This document shows, piece after piece, positions 32,114-41,562 of a stretch of 64,000 bases of DNA. The DNA lies in the NCBI RefSeq assembly GCF_038502225.1, contig NC_091372.1:5092700-5156699 (forward strand). Reading direction: 5' to 3'. Within the stretch, counting starts at the first letter, position 1. Each line of letters opens with the position of its first letter. The translations under genes were made by a program, and so were the position numbers. The stretch comes from Cherax quadricarinatus. Its lineage: Eukaryota; Arthropoda; Malacostraca; Decapoda; Parastacidae. The notes below the pieces were generated by a model. That model ran no database searches, had not been told where the DNA came from, and saw nothing but the letters and a program-made list of their open reading frames with translations.

Positions 32114-33849
32114 GGGGAGGGAGAGAGGTAGGGAGTGTGTTAAAGAGTAGAGAGAGATGATGGGAAAGAGGAATGAGAGAGGAGGGATGAGAGGGGAGGG
32201 GTAGAGGAGATAGAACAGTTGGCTGTTGCTAGGCCAACAACACAGAGAGGTAGTCACAGTGCTGGGTGGTGAAGGGGGGGATGAACACATGCTTACTCCC
32301 CCCCCCTCCACCACCCACTATCACATATCACATTACCACTCAAGCCTTCCCCCCTTCCCCACCTCTCCTTCCTCTGCTACACTACAACACACATTACCAG
32401 ACCAGAATCCTCACCCATAGCCGACCTCAATCTCCCCCTTGGTTTATGCTCGAGTATAGTTATGTATAAACCTGCTGGAAAGATATCTAAGTCTCTCATA
32501 ATTACTGAACAACAGTGTAACACTTCACAATACCTTCAGCTAAGACTAACATGTTATACCTACGTTCGTATATACGAACCATCGTGTATGACGTACCATA
32601 ACAGAACAAATCCTACGTTCATTTTATCCAGAGGTTCCCAACGTTAATTTCTTAATACTTCTTATAACCTCAAACAAAATTTAGTTTAGACGATATAACT
32701 CAGAAGTATTAAAACATACAGTTAGGCAGATAGAAGGACATTTAAAAACCCTCCCGAAACAGAAACCTGGTGTCCCAGAGTAAGCAGGAAATCTTCGTAT
32801 CTATACTAATATCACTCGTGGTGTGAGAATGTGGTAGACAGGGAACAATAGCTAACATTTCTTCCCACCATGTAATTATTACATTGATATGTTTAGCTGG
32901 ACACAGCGGGTGTACCCAATAGATAACTGACAAATGTTAAAGGTTGTATTGGATATGTAATCACAGCGGGTGTGAGTTTGGTGGGAGTCTAGATGTGGTG
33001 ATGATGGTAGTTGTGGTTGTGTTGTTATGGATGGTGGTGGTGTGGATATGATGTTAGTGGTGTGGTGGTGGTTGGTGTTGGAGGGGGAGGGGATGTGGGT
33101 AGGGGGTTAAGAGAGGGAGGAGGGTGTATCAAGACACGTGGGTACAACGTGTGGTTGCAGTGGACCACACCGCTATTATTAACAACACAAAACATGACAC
33201 CAGTGTAATGTCTACCTTGCTACAGTCACTGTAGTAGTCTTCAAGCAGTGTACTACCTTGTTACAGTCACTGTAGTGGTCTTCAAGCAGTGTCTTCTACC
33301 CTGTTACAGTCACAAGAGTTTTGCAGCAAATCAATAATGGTAGTATTTGTAGTAGGAGTGGAAATAGTCTAAGGACAAGAAAAAACAAGAAGAAAATGAT
33401 CAGTGCAGGAGAGGTAATGGCCCAAGAGGGTAGCACCAAAAACACCAAGAGAAAAGTGTTACCCACACCAATAATGCTCTTTTCCGTCACGTCAGAACTG
33501 CCTATTCTTATTTATTTTAGAGATGACAATCACCTCATTAACTATCTACCCTTCTTCATGTTAAGAGATGACAGTCATCATATTAACTGGTACTCTAGCC
33601 TTCACTGACACCGTCTTGTTGAAGCATCTCTCTAGATGCCTTCCTTTCTCATTACATTGTTAAATGTTCCAAACTTCACAACAATCGTGACTTGTCCTGA
33701 CATTTATCTCCTCTTCGTTTTTCCTATATTTTCTTTACATTTCCTTCTATCTAGCTGTGTTCCGTCTTATGATTTTGCCCCTAGGTTTTTATTCTATCCT
33801 CGTGGGCTATTACCTCTCCTGCAGTATTCCTTTTTCTCTCTTATCCTCA
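32114..33849. other. Mostly unassigned; GA-rich start, GTGG-rich middle
   Basis: 32114-32215 is purine-rich on plus. 32990-33130 is T/G-rich (GTGGTGG). TTACAGTCACTGTAGTGGTC recurs imperfectly near 33222 and 33260 as a short duplication. No gene is seen. Confidence 0.45.
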
Positions 33850-34060
33850 GACTACTACCACCACCACTACAATTACTACCACTGCCTTGCTACGATCTAC
33901 TCTCTGACTTCTGTGTCACTTCCACTACCCCCTTCTTACCACCTCTGCGACTACTGCCCACTACTACGACTACTACTACCACCACCCCAACCACCACTAC
34001 TACTACCACCACCCCTCCTACCACTACCACCCCCACCACAACTATCACTACCTTCTCTCG
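33850..34060. repeat. Imperfect ACT/ACC trinucleotide repeat
   Basis: Interrupted CTACTACCACCACC-type triplets, strongest at 33960-34050. This gives Thr-, Pro- or Val-rich frames. Confidence 0.85.
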
Positions 34061-34385
34061 TTCTCCAGGCCACACCCTTTCTGGTATATACAGTGGCTTC
34101 CTTCCCTTCACGCTGTTGTGTTACTAGTTAATGGTGCGGGTTATTTGTGTAATACATTTATAAGCTAAAACGCCTTCGAATGTTATTTTGAGAAATTTTC
34201 GATTTTTAGTGCAAATATTTACATATACAAGCGATTTCATTGCTGGCGTTAGACTAGTCTGTAGAAGCCTAATCCTACCTTGTTCCAACCAATTTCTTAA
34301 CCTGGCTTCACTTACTACATTCAAAGTGAAAATGCAGTTCCCAATATACACATGAGTGGTTAGTTTATCTGATGTGTCTGCTGGC
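34061..34385. other. Unassigned AT-rich stretch
   Basis: No recognised feature. Confidence 0.5.
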
Positions 34386-34556
34386 TAAGGGGAATTACCA
34401 ACAGACCCCTGACCAGTACCTGACCAGCCGACCTGTGGTTCGTATGGTTTGCGTGCGGTCAGCAGTTACAGCCTGGCTGATCAGGCCCTGATCCACCACG
34501 AAGCCTGGTGATGGACCAGGCCGGGGGGGGGCGTTGACCCCCGGAACACTCAGGTA
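34386..34556 (+). mobile_element. LINE-A 3' tail with internal deletion
   Basis: AAGGGGAATTACCAACAGAC, then GTACCTGACCAGCCGACCTG (the middle of the ORF end is shortened), CTGATCAGGCCCTGATCCAC and CAGGTA at 34556. Confidence 0.7.
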
Positions 34557-34884
34557 TACTGTTGACACGTAACTCTTTTGGCATCTCAGACTGTCCCTCT
34601 CCACTCTAACGTCCTAAGCACGGAGTGTTATGATCACACGCCTTGGTAACTAGAATTATGTGGATGAACTTAGAACGAGGTGAGGAAGAGCGAGCGAAAA
34701 GAGGGTTAAGAGAACGAATCCTTGATGTGGAGTGACCAGTATGTGGGTGTGTTTAATAAGACATGCTCACCACCAGTATGTGGGTGTGTGTTAGACATGC
34801 TCACTACAAGACACACCGTGGCTCCTGCCATGTTCCCCAAACTACCACTACTATACCATAATTACTCCCACCTCAACTGTGCTA

Positions 34885-34886
<2 letters not shown>
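34557..34886. other. Unassigned stretch with a short duplication
   Basis: CCAGTATGTGGGTGTGT occurs twice (about 34737 and 34773), with CATGCTCACTA/CATGCTCACCA nearby. Nothing else is recognised. Confidence 0.5.

Positions 34887-34954
<68 letters not shown>
34887..34954. repeat. AC microsatellite
   Basis: About 34 uninterrupted AC units. Confidence 0.98.
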
Positions 34955-34956
<2 letters not shown>

Positions 34957-35007
34957 CAGGCCAAGTGTCTATTTGACAAGAGCGTTAAACAGACAGATGG
35001 TAACAAC

Positions 35008-35095
35008 TATTTTTTAAGACACATGTGCAACACCTGCCTGTCATTATCCACAATAAAGCTACCTAACTGTTGCACGTGTGTCTTACTTATCTATA
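35008..35095. mobile_element. Fold-back family E end pair
   Basis: AGACACATGTGCAACACC and GTTGCACGTGTGTCT are inverted around CACAATAAAGCTACCTAAC. These are two element termini face to face. Confidence 0.55.
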
Positions 35096-35229
35096 TGTTT
35101 TTATTGTGTATCATTAATATAATGATACGCATTATCTTCCTACTTACGCTCTTTCACTCTACGCACTACTCACAGCAATTTTCAGTTTGCTAACACGTTG
35201 CTTCCTACTCTCGTAACCCCTCCCGAGGT

Positions 35230-35350
35230 CAGATTCTCCCCCTAACACCCTCATTAACCAGGCTGTTACTGCCAGCTCCGCGTACGCCCTCACAACCTGC
35301 TTGATCTAACACCAACAGAAACTTGCATAATTTCATCTTGGAAAGCTTTC
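35230..35350 (-). mobile_element. LINE-B-like ORF end
   Basis: The minus frame reads KFLLVLDQAGCEGVRGAGSN and SLVNEGVRG, matching the DQxGCxGxxGxxSNSLV pattern of LINE-B/A tails. Confidence 0.6.
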
Positions 35351-35466
35351 CTACCTTTATTGAGAGAATCTTACAGTTGCTGATACACAGATCTAATCTT
35401 AGCAATAAAGACATGGAACGGGTGGGGTTTGAAGCCATGGCGAGGGAGTGGTAAACGTCGAGGCCA

Positions 35467-35641
35467 GTGGTACACTGCCACACGTGGTACACTGCCACAC
35501 GTGGTACACTGCCACACGTGGTACACTGCCACACGTGGTGCACTGCCACACGTGGTGCACTGCCACACGTGGTACACTGCCACACGTGGTACACTGCCAC
35601 ACGTGGTACACTGCCACACGTGGTACACTGCCACACGTGGT
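35467..35641. repeat. 17-bp minisatellite carrying an E-box in every unit
   Basis: GGTACACTGCCACACGT is repeated about 10 times, with GGTGCAC in two units. Each junction creates CACACGTGG, so the palindromic E-box CACGTG occurs ten times at 17-bp spacing. Open frames on both strands are artefacts. Confidence 0.97.
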
Positions 35642-35847
35642 TGTTGCACTGTCTGGTACAACCTTCACTCAACACTAGTAATGGTTGCCAACATCACGTT
35701 TTCTCTCACAAAAGCTACACACTCGCTTCCCATTCTCCTGTAATCAGCTTTCTCGTTTTCTTTCATCCCAATATAATTGTCGTGCTGAATAAAAAACAAA
35801 CTTGCGATTCTGGCTTATATAAAACTTATACAAAATACTTTGATGGA

Positions 35848-35942
35848 TTAGGCTAAATTAAATTGCGTTTGTTATAATATTAGGTAAGTTTCCTAAGGTT
35901 CTTCTGCTGACCGACCAGTTTTACCTATTCGGCACGACAAAG
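35848..35942 (-). mobile_element. MITE-like element fragment with internal deletion
   Basis: GGCTAAATTAAATTGCGTTT, GTAAGTTTCCTAAGGTTCTT and CAGTTTTACCTATTCGGCAC match the reverse complement of the 38488 element, lacking the middle. Confidence 0.7.
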
Positions 35943-35959
35943 TAATAGTGTAGAATATG

Positions 35960-36045
35960 AGCAGGTTGACGACTCAGACACTTGTGCAACACCTGGGTAT
36001 CTTTATTTTGAAATCAAGCTAGCCAGGTGTTACACATGTCTAAGT
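35960..36045. mobile_element. Fold-back family E end pair
   Basis: CAGACACTTGTGCAACACCT and AGGTGTTACACATGTCTAAG are inverted around TATCTTTATTTTGAAATC. Confidence 0.6.
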
Positions 36046-36584
36046 CTGCTATATCAGTTGCAAACATTTGTTCTCTCTCGCTTCAGCCACTACGCTACCC
36101 ATTTTCTTTCAATCTGTGACTAACCCATTTTTTTTTTTTCAAACTGACTATAACCCATTTTCTTTCAAATCAATCGCGAGTTTTCTTTACGCTGTACAGC
36201 CCTTGTGGCTTAGCGCTTCTTTTTAATTATAATAATAATACCAGAAGCCACGTTTTCTTTAATCTAAGCCCCAACTTAAACATTAAAATAACAACTCTCA
36301 AAACCTCCTCCTCTACTTTTTTTTTTTTTTTTGCAACTACGGTTGTGGTGGAAAGGCCTTTTTAGTTTGTGCTATTTAAGTATGCGTGAATATTTTTCAA
36401 TTGCATTAACACAAAAAATCACACTTTATTGATGAACTTTATAAGGGTTGACTGTACGAGTGTGAGGTAGATTGATGACACCTGTCACGAACGAAATCAA
36501 TATGGAAATTGACGATGATAGAAATCCCTAAGTAACTTGCTGTAATGACATGGCAAACTTATTTTTCTCTGACAAAATAACGTA
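36046..36584. other. Unassigned AT-rich stretch
   Basis: Poly-T runs at about 36129 and 36318. No recognised element. AACCCATTTTCTTTCAA-like text recurs two or three times near 36100-36170. Confidence 0.45.
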
Positions 36585-36675
36585 CGTAAGTACTCACTGG
36601 ACTGTACTGGTAAAGTCACTTGGTTTGCCACAGTGAAGATATCCAAGTGTTGCGCAGGTATTTTATTTACAAACA
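36585..36675 (-). mobile_element. Fold-back family E fragment
   Basis: GGTTTGCCACAGTGAAGATA and TCCAAGTGTTGCGCAGGTAT follow the family order in a diverged form. Confidence 0.45.
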
Positions 36676-36724
36676 TACGTGGTTTCACATAAGCAATGCA
36701 CATAGTCCCATTCTCTCTTGAGTG

Positions 36725-36945
36725 AACCCCATGCACCTGAGGGGGCAGTGTGTACCCATGCACCTGAGGGGGCAGTGTGTACCTATGTACCTGAGGGGGC
36801 AGTGTGTACCCATGTGCCTGGGGGGCAGTGTGTACCCATGTACCTGGGGGGGGCAGTGTGTACCCATGCCCCTGGGGAGGCAGAGTGTACCCATGCACCT
36901 GGGGGGGCAGAGTGTACCCATGCACCTGGGGGGAGGGTAGTGTGT
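36725..36945. repeat. 27-bp G-rich minisatellite, about 8 copies
   Basis: CAGTGTGTACCCATGCACCT plus GAGGGGG. Later units have longer G runs (up to seven) and length changes of 1-3 bp. Frames on both strands are artefacts. Confidence 0.96.
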
Positions 36946-37046
36946 ACCCTACATCACCTACTAACTACACTGCCAGCAATGTAGCATTCTCTGCACGTGT
37001 CCTACATATGTTACTCTCACAGCCACGATCAAACTTTAACCTTCAC

Positions 37047-38085
37047 TCTCACCATGGTTTGTTACACTCACTCTTCACTCAATACTGTCAGAGAGGTACT
37101 CACCATGGCTTGTTACACTCACTCTTCACTCAATACTGTCAGAGAGGTACTCACCATGGCTTGTTACACTCACTCTTCACTCAATACTGTCAGAGAGGTA
37201 CTCACCATGGCTTGTTACACTCACTCTTCACTCAATACTGTCAGAGAGGTACTCACCATGGCTTGTTACACTCACTCTTCACTCAATACTGTCAGAGAGG
37301 TACTCACCATGGCTTGTTACACTCACTCTTCACTCAATACTGTCAGAGAGGTACTCACCATGGCTTGTTACACTCACTCTTCACTCAATACTGTCAGAGA
37401 GGTACTCACCATGGCTTGTTACACTCACTCTTCACTCAATACTGTCAGAGAGGTACTCACCATGGCTTGTTACACTCACTCTTCACTCAATACTGTCAGA
37501 GAGGTACTCACCATGGCTTGTTACACTCACTCTTCACTCAATACTGTCAGAGAGGTACTCACCATATCTTGTTACACTCACTCTTCACTCAATACTGTCA
37601 GAGAGGTACTCACCATGGCTTGTTACACTCACTCTTCACTCAATACTGTCAGAGAGGTACTCACCATGGCTTGTTACACTCACTCTTCACTCAATACTGT
37701 CAGAGAGGTACTCACCATGGCTTGTTACACTCACTCTTCACTCAATACTGTCAGAGAGGTACTCACCATGGCTTGTTACACTCACTCTTCACTCAATACT
37801 GTCAGAGAGGTACTCACCATGGCTTGTTACACTCACTCTTCACTCAATACTGTCAGAGAGGTACTCACCATGGCTTGTTACACTCACTCTTCACTCAATA
37901 CTGTCAGAGAGGTACTCACCATGGCTTGTTACACTCACTCTTCACTCAATACTGTCAGAGAGGTACTCACCATGGCTTGTTACACTCACTCTTCACTCAA
38001 TACTGTCAGAGAGGTACTCACCATATCTTGTTACACTCACTCTTCACTCAATACTGTCAGAGAGGTACTCACCATGGCTTGTTCT
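37047..38085. repeat. 51-bp minisatellite, about 20 near-identical copies
   Basis: Unit: ATGGCTTGTTACACTCACTC, TTCACTCAATACTGTCAGAG, AGGTACTCACC. ATG codons recur every 51 bp from 37054 to 38074. The unit is a multiple of three, so one plus frame encodes MACYTHSSLNTVREVLT in perfect register (409-residue frame 36997-38226) and a second frame is also open. The only variant I see among internal units, CCATATCTT, occurs at 37561 and 38020, exactly nine units apart. The C-terminal 48 residues of the frame are unrelated to any protein I know. I treat it as non-coding. Confidence 0.97.
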
Positions 38086-38375
38086 ATCTTGTTATCGATG
38101 GCCACAGTGCTGGCTGTAGAGGCGCTGAAAAAGAAAACACAATTAATTTACTGTCTTAAATGCGGATGCCAGGAGCTGTCTCCTGACTCTCGACTAGGCC
38201 AGCACGTTAGCACAAAATCTAAATAAAAGTATTACAGAGGATCGAGTCTGCACTGAATGAGACACTTATTTAGAGTTTTACTTAAAAATAATACAGTAAA
38301 TTATTTAAAAAACATACGTGTTAAAGAGAATAATAAAGACGGAGAAGGGAAAGAAGCTTATACAGACTTTGTGTG

Positions 38376-38426
38376 TACTCACCTAATTGTGGTTGCAGGG
38401 GTCGAGACTCAGCTCCTGGCCCCGCC

Positions 38427-38428
<2 letters not shown>
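38376..38428 (-). mobile_element. LINE-C 3' end fragment
   Basis: TACTCACCTAATTGTGGTTG, GGGGTCGAGACTCAG and CTCCTGGCCCCGCC. It is preceded by GTGTG and followed at the truncated end by a long TG run. Confidence 0.8.

Positions 38429-38487
<59 letters not shown>
38429..38487. repeat. TG microsatellite
   Basis: About 30 TG units between a LINE-C end and a MITE terminus. Confidence 0.97.
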
Positions 38488-38491
<4 letters not shown>

Positions 38492-38870
38492 GTGCCGAAT
38501 ATGTAAAACTGGTCAATTAGCAAGAACTCATTTAAAATTAAGTCCTTTCTAAAAATTTCTCTTATACGTTTAAAGATATATTTTTTGCATTTATATTAAT
38601 GTAAAACGATAATTTTGTACCAAAAGAACCTTAGAAAACTTACCTAACCTTATTATAACAAGCGCAATTTAATTTAGCCTAATCCACTTAAATATATTTT
38701 AGATAAGTTTACAATAATTTAATAATAAACAAACACAATGAAATATATTTTTTCGTTAGGTTCAGAATGATTTTTGCGAAATTATTGAATACACAAATTT
38801 TCGCTTGTATTATTCGGCAAGAGCGTTGCTATTAAGCCAAAACAGCAAGTTTTACCTATTCGGCACGACA
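38488..38870. mobile_element. Complete MITE-like element with ~22-bp inverted termini
   Basis: The left end TGTCGTGCCGAATATGTAAA is the inverted form of the right end TTTACCTATTCGGCACGACA (one mismatch). The element is 383 bp, AT-rich and non-coding. This fits a non-autonomous DNA element, but the superfamily is unknown and no clear target duplication is visible because the left flank is TG repeat. Related copies lie at 20873 and 35848. Confidence 0.8.
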
Positions 38871-39147
38871 CTAGCTGTATCCAACAGAAGCAAGTTTTTT
38901 TTAAACTTAGTAATATATACAGGAGAAGGGGTTACTAGCCCCTTACTCCCGGCATTTTAGTCGCCTCTTACGATACACGACTTACGGAGGAAATGGTAAA
39001 CATTAACAAGGACAATTACACAAGATCTTGTCAAGTGTAACCTTGACGTGGGTGGTGAGTCTTGAGAACCTTGAGAGACTTTCCCATCAACATCAACCAT
39101 CCTACTGCTCAAGCTACTACTTACTAACACATTACAACAATACACAG
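38871..39147. other. Unassigned stretch
   Basis: CCGGCATTTTAGTCGCCTCT at about 38949 looks like dispersed-repeat text, but I cannot name a family. Confidence 0.4.
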
Positions 39148-39266
39148 TTTCACGAGTAGATATGACAGTCCCCTTGGAGGTCCAGAATCAGTAGAGGTGG
39201 TACAAGAGAAGTTAAGGCTGGGTCAGGAGCACTGAATCGACCCTTGTCAACACAAGTAGGTGAGTA
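39148..39266 (+). mobile_element. LINE-C 3' tail, plus orientation, degraded
   Basis: AGTAGATATGACAGTCCCC (a SRYDS-like coding end), GGTCAGGAGCACTGAATCGA and AAGTAGGTGAGTA (end at 39266) are the reverse orientation of the LINE-C terminus. No CA repeat follows this copy. Confidence 0.6.
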
Positions 39267-39628
39267 CAAGTCTTCAAACGCCAGTTGTTGTAGAGTCGCA
39301 GGTATAATCGCCCGGCCCGGGCCTTGTTCAAGAAGTGGCCCGGCCTTGGCTCCTGTCGTGGGAGTCTCAGACCAATGTCTGCCATGGGAGGGGGTACAAG
39401 TACCTCCTCGTCTTCTGGGACCAGCTGTCCCCAGGCGTAGCCCCATTCCCCGCCCCCACGGGGCTCGAAGGGAGAAGCTAAGCCCCTTGGGCTGCCACAA
39501 ACCCCGCTCACACTGGGCTCGAAGGGTGTGGCAGCTGCACAGCAGCAGACGATGTCAAGAGGTGCAAAGACAACGAGCACTACAGGATCCATTTGGAACC
39601 AGGAGGGAGGTAGAAACAGTATGAGAGT
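39267..39628. other. GC-rich stretch with overlapping open frames on both strands
   Basis: Three frames of 116-141 residues overlap here (plus 39244-39624; minus 39212-39637 and 39150-39500). CGGGGCTCGAAGGGAGAAGC and CTGGGCTCGAAGGGTGTGGC form a local imperfect duplication, with CCCCTTGGGCTGCCACA between them. No domain was recognised and the frames run into the LINE-C tail, so a gene is not supported. Confidence 0.35.
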
Positions 39629-39930
39629 TGACGTCATTCATCCGTGGCACTCTGCCTGGCACTGTTCCAGGGGCAGGGTGCCACATCCGGACTCTCACTG
39701 ATAAGAGGTGACGTCACTCAGCTAGACATCCACCCAGGATGATGTCATTACAAACAAGCCTTGCTCTGACATCAATTATAAAAAAAACATCAATAAGCCA
39801 GCGCCATCAATGAGCAGCCGTCATCAATGAGCCGACGTCACAGATGTGCTGGATAATCCTGAACATGACGTCAGTGGCGTACACAGGTGAAAGGCAAAAA
39901 CCTAGAATGTGACATCATGAGACGACGTCA
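39629..39930. promoter_or_regulatory. Cluster of CRE-type octamers
   Basis: Perfect TGACGTCA at 39629-39636, 39709-39716 and 39866-39873. One-base variants at 39740-39747 (TGATGTCA), 39767-39774 (TGACATCA), 39833-39840 (CGACGTCA), 39910-39917 (TGACATCA) and 39923-39930 (CGACGTCA). TGACGTCA is the consensus for CREB/ATF-type bZIP factors (established). Whether these are bound, or are remains of a short dispersed repeat, is unknown. No adjacent gene is seen. Confidence 0.55.
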
Positions 39931-39945
39931 CCGACGAACCCCATC

Positions 39946-40731
<786 letters not shown>

Positions 40732-40834
40732 GAGACAGCTGTGCAGTATAACAAGACATTCTCTTATCAGATAAGAGTGTTTAAGAGCAACATTCTCTGC
40801 CTGGGATAACATGTCAATGATAATCACCATCACA

Positions 40835-41290
40835 CGCACACACAAGCACGTGTACACAAAAGCACGCACACACAAGCACGTGTACACAAAAGCACGCACA
40901 CACCAGCACATATACACAAAAGCACGCACACACCAGCACGTATACACAAAAGCACGCACACACCAGCACGTATACACAAAAGCACGCACACACCAGCACA
41001 TATACACAAAAGCACGCACACACCAGCACGTATACACAAAAGCACGCACACACCAGCACGTATACACAAAAGCACGCACACACCAGCACGTATACACAAA
41101 AGCACGCACACACCAGCACATATACACAAAAGCACGCACACACCAGCACATATACACAAAAGCACGCACATACCAGCACATATACACAAAAGCACGCACA
41201 CACCAGCACATATACACAAAAGCACGCACACACCAGCACATATACACAAAAGCACGCACACACAAGCACGTATACACAAAAACACGCACA
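40835..41290. repeat. 30-bp minisatellite, about 15 copies
   Basis: Unit: ACACAAAAGCACGCACACAC plus CAGCACATAT (or CAGCACGTAT). The outermost units have AAGCACG. The length is a multiple of three, so it encodes a 10-residue repeat (KARTHQHIYT) on plus and LVCACFCVYV on minus. Probably derived from CA-rich sequence, with no other sign of coding. Confidence 0.97.
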
Positions 41291-41562
41291 TAAACTAAAT
41301 TCAAAAGTGGGATGTAGACAGTTGATTATGCGTAGATAAGTAGCGTTTTAAAATGTTCCAGCCTTTATAATAATTATAAAAATAATAATAATAATAATAA
41401 TAAATGTATAAATAGAACGCTAAGAAAGAGGAAGTGAGCCACATCCGGTGATGGAATTGTCAAGGTGTGGCCCAGGAGCTAGAATTCATCTCTCTCTCTC
41501 TCGCTTCTACGTACTTCCCTATCTTTACTTTCATATGGTTTTTAATAATTTTAATTCTGAAC
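41291..41562. other. Unassigned; short AAT repeat
   Basis: About seven ATA/AAT units around 41384-41402 and a short TC run at 41492. Nothing else. Confidence 0.6.

Noticed and set aside
39212..39637. 141-residue minus frame as a gene
   Set aside because: Overlaps open frames on both strands, runs into a LINE-C tail, and shows no recognisable domain.
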